Part shown: positions 6,981 to 15,796 of the stretch, one piece after another | Numbering within the stretch: the stretch's first letter is position 1 | Layout: the number at the start of each line of letters is the position of its first letter | Source: Bacteroidaceae bacterium | GTDB lineage: Bacteria > Bacteroidota > Bacteroidia > Bacteroidales > Bacteroidaceae | Direction of reading: 5' to 3' | Assembly: GCA_024398475.1 (NCBI GenBank) | Contig: JAKSJB010000019.1 | Location: 1-39,085, forward strand | Length of the DNA: 39,085 nt | Notes under the pieces: generated by a model | Told to the model about the DNA's origin: nothing | Database searches by the model: none | Seen by the model: only the letters and a program-made list of their open reading frames with translations | Program-made: the position numbers and the translations under genes

Positions 6981-7062
6981 TATCAGTTTTTCAGTTTTTG
7001 AAAAGAGTATAAAAAATGATTATATCGTATTTTCAAACTAAAATTGATAAACTGATAACTGA
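6976..7062. repeat. Inverted repeat upstream of tamB
   Basis: TCAGTTATCAGTTT (6976-6989) is the perfect reverse complement of 7049-7062. The inner flanks (TTTTTGAAAA / TTTTCAAACT) extend the pairing imperfectly. It overlaps the last 20-bp tandem unit. Confidence 0.7.
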
Positions 7063-7207
7063 TAATTTTTAGGCAGGCACTTTCGTTGTAATTTTGGATA
7101 GTAATTTTGCTGCATCGCGATGAATAATCTGCTACATAGCGATAATACGGAAATATTGAGTCGTTCCTTCCATCCGATATGCCAAGTAGAATCATTACTG
7201 TTGTTCT

Positions 7208-7225
7208 ATGGCAATATATTGCCAT
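7208..7225. promoter_or_regulatory. Perfect 18-bp palindrome upstream of the tamB promoter (possible operator)
   Basis: ATGGCAATATATTGCCAT is its own reverse complement. It lies about 60 bp upstream of the tamB -7 box, a position suited to a dimeric regulator. Function is inferred from position and symmetry only. Confidence 0.45.
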
Positions 7226-7285
7226 TCCATTTGTGACAGAATTAAGATTTTTGCCTTTTTTGCTCTTGTTCTCATATTTTTTATC

Positions 7286-7293
7286 TAATTTTG
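7286..7293 (+). promoter_or_regulatory. Promoter -7 box of tamB
   Basis: TAATTTTG matches TAnnTTTG 20 nt before the GTG start. No TTTG with ideal spacing was found upstream; the nearest is 23 nt away. Confidence 0.5.
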
Positions 7294-7312
7294 CAGCATA
7301 AATATTAGTGAT

Positions 7313-10300
7313 GTGACAAAGAAGGGCACTAAACGGTTGTTATGGGCTGTATTTGGTGTTGCATTAGCGCCTTTGGCGTTAGTGCTGCTGCTGTTTGTCG
7401 CTTTGTATTTTCCCCCTATACAGAAATGGGCTGTTGACTTGGCGGCTGAGGAATTGTCTGAATCTACTGGATGGAGGGTTTCGGTAGACAGGGTGTTGCT
7501 GAAATTTCCCTTGGATGTGAGTCTTGGTGGCGTGAATGTCAATTCTCCTTCCGATGGTTTTTCTGCTACGGATTTTCAGGGTACTGATACTGATGCCCCA
7601 CAATTCCATGTTTCCGAACTTTTATTGACTGTCAAACCGTTGCCGTTGCTGAGTGGTGAACTTCAGGTGGAGAAACTCCGTCTGTCGGATACTGACTTGA
7701 ATACTGCCGGTCTTGTTGAATCCATGCAGATGCGTGGACATGTGGGTGAACTCCGCACGAATGACGTATCGATGCTCCTGGACTGGGGTGATGCCGTGGT
7801 GCCGGAACTGTGGCTGAAGAATTCCAATATCATAATTTCTATTCCGGACAGCGTTCCTGAGACGGAAGAGGATGATGAACCTGGGTTCCTGCGCAGCATG
7901 CAACTCAAAAAGGTACATCTTGATGATGTGGCATTCTCTCTTCTAACATCCAGTAATCTTACTACTCATCTTGACAAGGCTTCCCTGTCTTCTGTACTTG
8001 ACATTGAAGGCGGCAACTATTTCGTGAAGGACCTGCAGGTGCTTTCTGAAAATCAGGAAAACGGTGGCTCTCTCTTCCGTATGAGCGGTGAGGATATGAG
8101 GGAGGTCGGTGTTACGTTGTCGGCTGACAGTACTGCTTCTTCTGTCATCAGTAAGGGCTTCAATCCCGACAATATGTATTTTTCCAATATTCATCTTCTT
8201 GCCGACAGCGTGTCGTATCTCAGCAGCGGTGACCTCTATGTGGGTATTCAGAGCCTGACGGCAAATGAACGGGGCGGTCTTTCCGTGGAACAGTCATCGG
8301 GTGTGTTCCGTATGGACAGCACGTCGATCTATCTTGATGATTTCAGGGTGAAGACTCCTGAATCGGACCTGAACGTAGGAATGAAGATGAACCTGAATGC
8401 GTTTGATGATGAGAATCCGGGTGTGTTTGAACTTAATGCTGAAGGTACGGTTTCGAAGAATGACATCATGCAGTTCACGTCTGACTTTACCGATAGTTTT
8501 TCTTCTTCATGGCCCGACAGACCTCTTGCCATTGATGCCGCAGTAAGCGGAAACATGCAATCGCTCAGCATCGACCATCTTGTGGCTGGTATGCCTGGTA
8601 TGTTCAATCTCTCTGCAAGCGGAAACGTGACGGATATCACTTCGCCTGACAATATGGGTATGAACCTGAACGTTGATGCTGACGGCAATAACCTGTCTTT
8701 CGTAAAGCAGTTCCTCCCTCCTTCCTCACGCAGCAGTTTCAATCTTCCTCCGGGAATGAAACTAAAGGGTACTTTTGCCATGATGGATGGTTTGCTTAAA
8801 ACCAATGCAACGGTTACTGCCGGAAAGTCGTCCGCAAGAATCGTGGCTGACTATGACATGGATACCGAAACCTATCTGGTGGATCTGGATGCCCGCAACT
8901 TCAATATAAACCAGTTCGTGCCTCTCTCCGAACAGGCAACCATTACCGGTAGGGTTTATGCAAAGGGACGTGGCTTCAATTTCGATTCTCCGCATACCTA
9001 TGCTGATGCCAAGGTAAATCTTGACAAGGCATCATACGGTAGTTACTATCTTACAAACACCGACGCTGTGGGTAGTCTGAAGAACCATCGCCTGGGGCTT
9101 GTCATGGATACTGATGATTCCCGTCTTCAGGCACATCTTACCCTTGACGGTACCATGACGGGTAGGGGTGTCAATGCTGATGCCGTACTCGACCTGCCTT
9201 ATGCTGACGTGATGGCTTTGGGATTCAGCGCCGACCCTCTGACGGCAACTGCCACACACGGTACATTCTCTGCTTTCAGCAATTTCGGCGATTTGTTCCT
9301 CGTGGACATGACCGTTCAGGGTGTTCAGATTGCAATGAACGAAAAAGACAGTCTTGTGACCGACCTCTTCGACCTCTATGCTGAAACTACGGCTGACACT
9401 ACTGCCATAACTGCCCGCACGGGAGATTTCTATTTTGACCTTCATTCGCCTAACAACCTGTTCAGCCTTATCGACAGATACGCTGCTGTGGAAAAGGCTA
9501 CTCAAAGGCAACTTGAGAAACGTGCGCTGAATTTCGATGCTCTGAAACTGATGATGCCGGAAGCGGTACTTCATGCCGACATAGGTCGTGACAACCCTAT
9601 AAGCAAGTATCTTGCTCTGCGGGGATATGGGTATGACGAGATTGTGGCAAACGTACGTACATCCCATGAATACGGCATACAGGGTGACGGTCATGTATAT
9701 GCCTTTACGTCTGATTCGGTGAATGTGGATACCATTTATTTTGACCTCCAGCAGGATTCGACTCTCATCACGCTCAATGCGGGTGTTACGTGCAGCGATC
9801 AGGAACTTTTCCCTGCCTTTTCGGCAAATGTCAATGGATATGTTTCTCCGAATGATGCCGACCTGCGTCTCAACTTCTTCGACGGAAAGGGGCGCAAGGG
9901 TGTTGACCTCGGACTTAGGGGTGTGATTGGGGAGGACAGCGTCCTTCACCTGCAGATGTATCCTGAAGAACCAATTATTGCATACAAGACTTTCAGGGTG
10001 AATCCCGACAACTATATTGACATTCACCGACGCAACCGTATCTTTGCCGATATACGTCTTGAATCTACGTCTGACAGTTGCAGCGTGGCAATATACGCCA
10101 ATCCGGATGAGAGTCAGATGCAGAATATCAATGCTGTCATCAACAACCTCGACCTCCGCCAGTTGCTTACCGTAGTTCCGTTTGCTCCTAGGATGACGGG
10201 TAATCTGGCTCTCAATGCCAACTATATTCAGACGGAGGAGAACTATTCTGCCAACGGTACCGTGATGGCTGATGACTTTACATTTGAAGGCATACCTATG

Positions 10301-11998
10301 GGTGACCTTATGTCGTATGTCTATTACCATCCTACGGGGGATGCAGGGCATGATATTCAGGCTATGGTATTCCAGAACGACAATCCGATTGCCATGGTCA
10401 AGGGTACGTATAATGCAGATGGTAATGACGAACTCAACGTGCAGGTACTTCTCGAAGGTCTGCCTGCTTCAATTGCCGATCCATTCATGCCGGAACAATT
10501 ATGTGCCTTCAACGGACTGATAGACGGTGAGATAAATATTGCGGGCAAGACGGATGCTCTTCGCATCAACGGAAAATTACTGCCGAACGGTGTACACGTA
10601 TATAGTGATGTATATTCTTTCAATCTCGGTATAGGTGATGAACCTATAAGTATTGCTGACAGCCGTCTTACGTTCAACGCGCTGAAGATTTACGGCGCTC
10701 ATGGCAATCCTCTTACAATGAACGGATATACGGACTTCTCGGATTTCTCCGACATCCAGATGAATCTCAGCCTTTATGGCAATAACTTTGCTGTGTTTGA
10801 TACTCAGCGTACCCGCAAGTCGGCTTTGTTCGGTACGCTGTACGGTGATTTCTTCACACGTATTACCGGTACTACCAACGACCTTAAGATTCGTGGAATG
10901 ATTAATGTACTCAAATCCACCAACATCACATACATAATGACAAATACTCCGCTGTCGGTTGATTACCGACTCGGCGACATCGTTACTTTCGTGGATTTCT
11001 CCCAACCTTCTGATTCCACTCAGCGTACTCCACGTACCTTTACGGGTATTGACATGCAGATAACCCTGGAGGTGGAGGAGGGTTCTCATGTCGTGTGTGA
11101 ATTCAGCGCTGACCGTCAGAGTTACGTGAACGTGCAGGGTGGCGGTACGATTCGAATGAACTATACTCCGGACGGGGTTCTTTCCCTGCAGGGACGCTAT
11201 ACCGTCAATGAAGGTGAAATGAAATATACGCTTCCGGTAATTCCGCTCAAGACCTTCACCATCAGGAAAGGCAGTTACATTGAATTTGCAGGTCCTGCTT
11301 CCAATCCTATACTCAATATTGAGGCAACGGAGGCTACCAAGGCAAGTGTCAGCAACGAGGATGGTTCTTCACGTTCCGTTCTTTTCAATACCGGATTGAG
11401 GATTACCAATACTCTCAGCAATATGGGGCTGGAATTCACTATTGATGCTCCGGAGGATATTGCCATACAGAACGAACTGGCAGGAATGACTGCCGAGGAG
11501 AAGAATAAACTTTCTGTTGCCCTGCTTGCTACAGGAATGTATCTCTCAACCAACAATTCCAGCGGATTCAGCGCATCCAATGCTCTCAACCAATTCCTGC
11601 AGCGTGAAATAAACAATATAGCCGGACGTGCAGTATCGTCGGCGGTGGATGTGGACATGACCGTAGGTCTTGAACAGTCGAGACGTGATGACGGAACCAC
11701 GCGTACTGACTATTCCTTCAAGTTCAACAAACGCTTCTTCAGCGACCGACTTAACGTCATCATCGGAGGAAAGGTGCGTGCAAGTGACAATTCCGACAAT
11801 CGTGAGGCTGGGGCGTATATCGATGACATAAGTCTGGAATGGCGGCTCGACAATGGCGGAACTCAGTATATACGACTCTTCCACGGCAAGAATTATGACA
11901 ACCTCGTAGAGGGTGAGATTACGGAAAACGGTGCGGGTGTGGTACTGCGAAAGAAGGTTGACAGACTTTCAGAATTACTTATTTGGAAAAACAAATGA
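7313..11998 (+). CDS. tamB: TamB-like translocation and assembly module protein (AsmA/DUF490 family)
   Basis: A 1561-residue protein starting with GTG. The N-terminus has a signal anchor (about residues 9-33, ALAPLALVLLLFVALYF) followed by the AsmA-like opening with STGWRVSVDRVLLKFPLDVSLGGVNV. Repetitive beta-rich sequence fills the periplasmic part, consistent with the long hydrophobic beta-taco that bridges inner and outer membranes. The last about 400 residues show TamB C-terminal (DUF490) features such as ITLEVEEGSHVVCEF, a glycine-bracketed LSLQGRYTVNEGEMKYTLP and LEFTIDAPEDIAIQNELAGM. TamB and its Omp85 partner serve outer-membrane protein insertion and/or phospholipid transport. The gene overlaps the next by four bases (ATGA at 11995-11998), typical of the tamB-tamL operon. 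Its size is usual for Bacteroidota. Confidence 0.9.
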   Translation: MTKKGTKRLLWAVFGVALAPLALVLLLFVALYFPPIQKWAVDLAAEELSESTGWRVSVDRVLLKFPLDVSLGGVNVNSPSDGFSATDFQGTDTDAPQFHVSELLLTVKPLPLLSGELQVEKLRLSDTDLNTAGLVESMQMRGHVGELRTNDVSMLLDWGDAVVPELWLKNSNIIISIPDSVPETEEDDEPGFLRSMQLKKVHLDDVAFSLLTSSNLTTHLDKASLSSVLDIEGGNYFVKDLQVLSENQENGGSLFRMSGEDMREVGVTLSADSTASSVISKGFNPDNMYFSNIHLLADSVSYLSSGDLYVGIQSLTANERGGLSVEQSSGVFRMDSTSIYLDDFRVKTPESDLNVGMKMNLNAFDDENPGVFELNAEGTVSKNDIMQFTSDFTDSFSSSWPDRPLAIDAAVSGNMQSLSIDHLVAGMPGMFNLSASGNVTDITSPDNMGMNLNVDADGNNLSFVKQFLPPSSRSSFNLPPGMKLKGTFAMMDGLLKTNATVTAGKSSARIVADYDMDTETYLVDLDARNFNINQFVPLSEQATITGRVYAKGRGFNFDSPHTYADAKVNLDKASYGSYYLTNTDAVGSLKNHRLGLVMDTDDSRLQAHLTLDGTMTGRGVNADAVLDLPYADVMALGFSADPLTATATHGTFSAFSNFGDLFLVDMTVQGVQIAMNEKDSLVTDLFDLYAETTADTTAITARTGDFYFDLHSPNNLFSLIDRYAAVEKATQRQLEKRALNFDALKLMMPEAVLHADIGRDNPISKYLALRGYGYDEIVANVRTSHEYGIQGDGHVYAFTSDSVNVDTIYFDLQQDSTLITLNAGVTCSDQELFPAFSANVNGYVSPNDADLRLNFFDGKGRKGVDLGLRGVIGEDSVLHLQMYPEEPIIAYKTFRVNPDNYIDIHRRNRIFADIRLESTSDSCSVAIYANPDESQMQNINAVINNLDLRQLLTVVPFAPRMTGNLALNANYIQTEENYSANGTVMADDFTFEGIPMGDLMSYVYYHPTGDAGHDIQAMVFQNDNPIAMVKGTYNADGNDELNVQVLLEGLPASIADPFMPEQLCAFNGLIDGEINIAGKTDALRINGKLLPNGVHVYSDVYSFNLGIGDEPISIADSRLTFNALKIYGAHGNPLTMNGYTDFSDFSDIQMNLSLYGNNFAVFDTQRTRKSALFGTLYGDFFTRITGTTNDLKIRGMINVLKSTNITYIMTNTPLSVDYRLGDIVTFVDFSQPSDSTQRTPRTFTGIDMQITLEVEEGSHVVCEFSADRQSYVNVQGGGTIRMNYTPDGVLSLQGRYTVNEGEMKYTLPVIPLKTFTIRKGSYIEFAGPASNPILNIEATEATKASVSNEDGSSRSVLFNTGLRITNTLSNMGLEFTIDAPEDIAIQNELAGMTAEEKNKLSVALLATGMYLSTNNSSGFSASNALNQFLQREINNIAGRAVSSAVDVDMTVGLEQSRRDDGTTRTDYSFKFNKRFFSDRLNVIIGGKVRASDNSDNREAGAYIDDISLEWRLDNGGTQYIRLFHGKNYDNLVEGEITENGAGVVLRKKVDRLSELLIWKNK

Positions 11999-14379
11999 AG
12001 AAACTCTCATACATATTGATTGTCCTGATGTTCACCCTGTCGTGCAGTACGACGGATGGATTGCTTGATGACGAAGTGCTTTATACGGGTATAAAATCTA
12101 CAACGATTGAAGGAAAGAAGGGTACTTATGCCGAGAGTGTGGCTCTGACCGAAGTGGAGGCTGCACTTGCGTATGCTCCCAATAACTCTTTTATGGGAAG
12201 TTCCTCCGTGCGTACTCCGCTGCCTATAGGACTTTGGTTCTACAACGGATTGGCGGGCAGACAGAAGTCTGCTTTCTCGAAGTGGCTGTTTGATGCCTTC
12301 GCAAGCCAACCTGTAACCATGACGATGGTCAATCCGGTCACGCGTACTCAGGTTGCCACAAACACTCTTCAGAACTATGGCTATTTCCAGGGTAATGTGG
12401 GTTATGAAATCATTCCGCAGAGCAATCCTAAGAAAGCAAGGATAAAGTACTCCATCACCCTTGGCGAACCATACATGATTGATACTGTAATGTATCGCTT
12501 CCCTCATCTGCAGGACAGTTTGCTGCTGCCTACCCGTTCCGGTAGTTTCATACGCGAAGGCGGACAGTTCAGCGTTCCTGATCTTCAGGCTGAAAAGGAA
12601 CGTATCAGCGAAACTCTGCGCGACAGCGGTTTCTATTTCTACCGTCCTGATTATGTCAATTACTATGCGGATTCCATGATGGTTCCGCAGCAGGTACAAT
12701 TGCTTGTGATGGAAGATCCTGATATTCCCCAGCGTGCGCGTCATCAATGGTACATCGGTAATGTGGCGGTAAATATCAGGGGACAGCAGACGCAGCATAC
12801 ATCTTCATCGATGCCGTCACGGGGACAGAACATCCATACGTCCTTCTATACGGACAGCATTGTCATTGCTTCGCGTAACCGCCGCCTGGGTGCTATCAGC
12901 GGTACTAAATACCGTTGGACAGGAGAGAAGAAACCTATTGATGAAAAGATACTCATGCGCAACCTCCGTTTCCGTCAGGGACAACTATTCTCTCAGACCA
13001 AGATGCAGCAGACTCTTACCAACCTTTCCGGCATGCAACTGTTCCGTAACGTTCAGTTCTCATATACACCACGTGATTCATCGGATACCTGTGACACGCT
13101 TGATGTAAATCTTGACATGACTATGGACAAACTTATTGATGCCGAGTTTGACTTCAATATCACACAGAAAAGCAATTCGCAGGTAGGTCCGAATGCTGCT
13201 CTTCTTATTTCCAAACGTAATGCTTTCGGTCACGGTGAAACTTTTTCTGTACGTCTTAAAGGTTCATACGAATGGCAGACACGCCGTGCCCGCCGTGATG
13301 GTGAAGACGGACAGATTGATTCCTATGAGGCAGGTTTGGAGACTTCGCTCTCTTATCCCTGGCTCGCTTTCCCGGGACTTACTTCACGCCGTTTCCGATA
13401 TGCGGCACAGTCGGAGTTCCGTTTTGACATAGATCATCTCAACCGTTCCGGATACTATCGTCTGCTTTCCTTCAACGCACAGGCAGATTACACTATGCGT
13501 TCCTCACGCTCATGGAGTCATAAGGTTACTCCGTTTGCACTTACGTATAATCGCCTGGAACATACTACTGAACGGTTTGATTCCATCGCCCAGAACAATA
13601 AGGCGTTGCTCATAGGACTTCAGAACCAGTTTGTACCAGCCATGCAATATACCGTCACATTCGACAATTCGTGGAATCCTCATGTACGCAATACCACATG
13701 GGCTGAGTTCTCCGTCAAGGAGTCGGGCAATATTGTAAATACTGCAATGAATCTTGCCGGTAAGGGGTGGAGCGATAAAGGCAAGAAACTGTTCGGAAGT
13801 CCGTATTCCCAATTCCTCAAGTTTACTGCAGACCTTCGCAATAAGTTCTATCTGACGAACCGTTCGTTGATTGCTACACGTCTCTATGCTGGTGCAATCT
13901 TCAACTATGGCAACAGCGATGTGGCGCCATACAGCGAACTGTTTTATGTGGGAGGTGCCAACGACATCCGTGCATTTGCTGCCCATGGAATAGGACCTGG
14001 CGGCTATTACGATTATGAAGGACGTGGTACTTATCTTGACCAGGCTGCAGATTTCAAACTTGAAGCCAATATCGAATACCGTTTCCCTCTGATCAGTAAT
14101 CTGGACGGAGCCCTTTTCCTTGATGCCGGAAACGTGTGGCTGCTTCGTAAGGCCGACTCTCATCCAAAGGGTGAGGTGGCATATGGAAATATTCTTGACC
14201 GTACTGCACTCGGAACCGGTTTCGGCTTCCGTTACGACCTGGAATTCCTGATTCTCCGTTTCGACATCGGAATAGGTATTCATGCACCTTACAATACTGG
14301 TAAGAGTGGCTACTACAACATCCCTAAATTCTGGAGCGACGGAGTCGGATTGCATTTTGCAGTAGGCTATCCTTTCTGA
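11995..14379 (+). CDS. tamL: TamL: lipoprotein Omp85/BamA-TamA family protein
   Basis: I start it at 11995, where ATGA overlaps the tamB stop. An upstream in-frame ATG at 11983 is less likely. The 794-residue product begins with a lipoprotein signal, MKKLSYILIVLMFTLSC, with C17 as the acylated residue. E. coli TamA lacks a lipid anchor, but the Bacteroidota form TamL has one. POTRA-like segments occupy roughly residues 100-420 (for example MRNLRFRQGQLFSQTKMQQTL). A 16-strand barrel follows and carries the Omp85 motif region LFYVGGANDIRAFAAHGIGPGGY. It ends with LHFAVGYPF, a beta signal. It forms the outer-membrane half of the TAM complex with TamB. Translational coupling supports equimolar production. 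Confidence 0.88.
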   Translation: MKKLSYILIVLMFTLSCSTTDGLLDDEVLYTGIKSTTIEGKKGTYAESVALTEVEAALAYAPNNSFMGSSSVRTPLPIGLWFYNGLAGRQKSAFSKWLFDAFASQPVTMTMVNPVTRTQVATNTLQNYGYFQGNVGYEIIPQSNPKKARIKYSITLGEPYMIDTVMYRFPHLQDSLLLPTRSGSFIREGGQFSVPDLQAEKERISETLRDSGFYFYRPDYVNYYADSMMVPQQVQLLVMEDPDIPQRARHQWYIGNVAVNIRGQQTQHTSSSMPSRGQNIHTSFYTDSIVIASRNRRLGAISGTKYRWTGEKKPIDEKILMRNLRFRQGQLFSQTKMQQTLTNLSGMQLFRNVQFSYTPRDSSDTCDTLDVNLDMTMDKLIDAEFDFNITQKSNSQVGPNAALLISKRNAFGHGETFSVRLKGSYEWQTRRARRDGEDGQIDSYEAGLETSLSYPWLAFPGLTSRRFRYAAQSEFRFDIDHLNRSGYYRLLSFNAQADYTMRSSRSWSHKVTPFALTYNRLEHTTERFDSIAQNNKALLIGLQNQFVPAMQYTVTFDNSWNPHVRNTTWAEFSVKESGNIVNTAMNLAGKGWSDKGKKLFGSPYSQFLKFTADLRNKFYLTNRSLIATRLYAGAIFNYGNSDVAPYSELFYVGGANDIRAFAAHGIGPGGYYDYEGRGTYLDQAADFKLEANIEYRFPLISNLDGALFLDAGNVWLLRKADSHPKGEVAYGNILDRTALGTGFGFRYDLEFLILRFDIGIGIHAPYNTGKSGYYNIPKFWSDGVGLHFAVGYPF

Positions 14380-14412
14380 TAGATTTTGTGTCGATTTGTC
14401 TGATTTTTGATT

Positions 14413-14442
14413 GCAGATATTTCGCTTTCGTGAGATATTTGC
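14413..14442 (+). terminator. Hairpin downstream of tamL, possible terminator
   Basis: A 12-bp stem with a few G-T pairs (14413-14424 with 14431-14442), followed by a T-rich but interrupted run. It is the only candidate end for the tamB-tamL transcript. Confidence 0.4.
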
Positions 14443-14492
14443 TTTATATTATTGTATAGTCTTTACTTTTTGTAGATATATTTCAATAACTA

Positions 14493-14523
14493 TTTGCACA
14501 AACTGTAATTTTTTGTATCTTTG
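14493..14523 (+). promoter_or_regulatory. Promoter of the lipoprotein pair
   Basis: TTTG (14493-14496), 19 nt, TATCTTTG (14516-14523). This is an ideal Bacteroidota promoter 26 nt before the ATG at 14550. Confidence 0.8.
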
Positions 14524-14549
14524 CAGACAGAAAATAAAGTAAACCATTA

Positions 14550-15062
14550 ATGAAACAATTTATTGTAAGTTGTGCATTGGCTCTTTTGACAGTTCCGGTA
14601 TTTATGTCTTGCAGTAGTGATGACGATGCTGGTACTGAAAGGGGAGTGAAGGGTAGTTACAGATACTTCGAACCTTGCCTGCAATGGGAATCCAATGTGG
14701 CAGGTGTGGGCACTTACATGAAAAGTCTCAAAGGGTGGAGTGAAGAGGAGTATGATGACGAAAAAGGAATATTATCGTATATTCATAAGGCAAGTCAGGC
14801 AACTATAACCTATGGCTTTAAGGATGGACTCTGCGAAAGTAAGGTGATGTATTGTGGCTGTAGCGAGGATTTCGAAACCATGAAGAATGATTTGGCATCC
14901 AAATTCGAACTTTCCTGGAACGGCCCTTATTACGATGGCAATGTTGAATGGTATAGCGGTGAAAGCCCTGCTAACTCGTTCAGTATTGATGTCGGCAAGT
15001 ATGTGACGGACTTTGGAGGGTACATGTATGCAGACTTTTCTTATACCCCTTACTTTTATTGA
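14550..15062 (+). CDS. Small lipoprotein, paralogue of the next gene
   Basis: A 170-residue protein with a lipoprotein signal ending FMSC, acylated at C21, then an acidic SSDDDAG stretch typical of surface-exported Bacteroidota lipoproteins. The mature part contains PCLQWESNVAGVGTYMKSL and DFGGYMYADFSY, both echoed in the following gene (PCLQWEANESAVRTYMKSL and NGGYMYVRYAY). The two arose by tandem duplication. No known domain was recognised. The repeated pattern with conserved Trp/Tyr/Cys suggests one small globular domain. It has its own strong promoter. Confidence 0.75.
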   Translation: MKQFIVSCALALLTVPVFMSCSSDDDAGTERGVKGSYRYFEPCLQWESNVAGVGTYMKSLKGWSEEEYDDEKGILSYIHKASQATITYGFKDGLCESKVMYCGCSEDFETMKNDLASKFELSWNGPYYDGNVEWYSGESPANSFSIDVGKYVTDFGGYMYADFSYTPYFY

Positions 15063-15164
15063 TATTGATTTATTCTGCTATGTATTCTGATGCCGACTCA
15101 TGATGATGTGAGAGAGGAGACATTGGCTGAACTGAATCGAACTAACTATTTTGTTAAGTTTTTT

Positions 15165-15713
15165 ATGTTTAGAAATTTAGTGCGGTGCATTACTTTTGCA
15201 CTGTTGATTTTTACGGTGTTTGTGGCGTGTGACAAGGAAGATGATGCAGCAGTACATGAAGAGGAAGTTCCTACTGCTCCAATTGTCTATCCCTATGATA
15301 GGTATGTCTCTCCATGTCTGCAGTGGGAAGCGAATGAATCAGCCGTAAGGACTTATATGAAGTCACTTGAGGGATGGAAGGAAACTCCGGTGGATGCACG
15401 TGTCGGAGGAAGCCATCTGAATTTCAGCAATGAAGATGATTCCTCTGGAATGAATTACGAATTTAAGTTTGAATGTCTCACTACCTGTGTCGTCACATAT
15501 TTCGGTCCGATAGATCTTTTCGAACTGCTGAGGAGTACTGTCTCAGAGATATTTCAGGTCAATGACTGGAAGGGACATACACATGTAGGTAATGTTACTT
15601 GGTTCACTGCTTCAAATCCTGAGAAATTCTGCAATCTTGAAATCGGAATGAGTAATGATAACGGAGGATACATGTATGTGCGTTATGCTTATTCCGCTTA
15701 TGACTGGAAATGA
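15165..15713 (+). CDS. Small lipoprotein, paralogue of the preceding gene
   Basis: The longest frame opens at 15090, but the in-frame ATG at 15165 is preferred because it places a lipoprotein signal, MFRNLVRCITFALLIFTVFV followed by A-C22, at the N-terminus. The product is 182 residues: an acidic linker (DKEDDAAVHEEE) and a domain related to the preceding lipoprotein over most of its length (SPCLQWEANESAVRTYMKSL, LNFSNEDDSS, NGGYMYVRYAY). It lies about 100 nt downstream of its paralogue and probably shares its transcript, ending at the terminator at 15740-15767. Function unknown; outer-membrane attachment is inferred. Confidence 0.72.
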   Translation: MFRNLVRCITFALLIFTVFVACDKEDDAAVHEEEVPTAPIVYPYDRYVSPCLQWEANESAVRTYMKSLEGWKETPVDARVGGSHLNFSNEDDSSGMNYEFKFECLTTCVVTYFGPIDLFELLRSTVSEIFQVNDWKGHTHVGNVTWFTASNPEKFCNLEIGMSNDNGGYMYVRYAYSAYDWK

Positions 15714-15739
15714 AACAGATATTTGGCAGATGCAAAAAA

Positions 15740-15767
15740 ACGCCAACTGACATACATCAGTTGGCGT
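15740..15767. terminator. Bidirectional terminator between the lipoprotein gene and carB
   Basis: A perfect 11-bp stem (15740-15750 with 15757-15767) and 6-nt loop. An A-run on the left and TTTT on the right let it end both the plus-strand lipoprotein transcript and, with seven Ts, the minus-strand carB transcript. Confidence 0.85.
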
Positions 15768-15796
15768 TTTACTTTATTGTTACAGACAGGAATCAA

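Noticed and set aside
6983..7225. 80-codon minus-strand ORF upstream of tamB
   Set aside because: It runs through the inverted repeats and operator-like palindrome, with no recognisable domain and no promoter.
9032..10351. Long minus-strand open frame (439 codons) inside tamB
   Set aside because: It lies wholly antisense to a clear TamB coding region, has no signal, domain or promoter, and similar antisense frames occur along tamB and tamL as a codon-bias effect.
13510..14355. 281-codon minus-strand frame inside tamL
   Set aside because: Antisense to the Omp85 barrel region, with no independent support.
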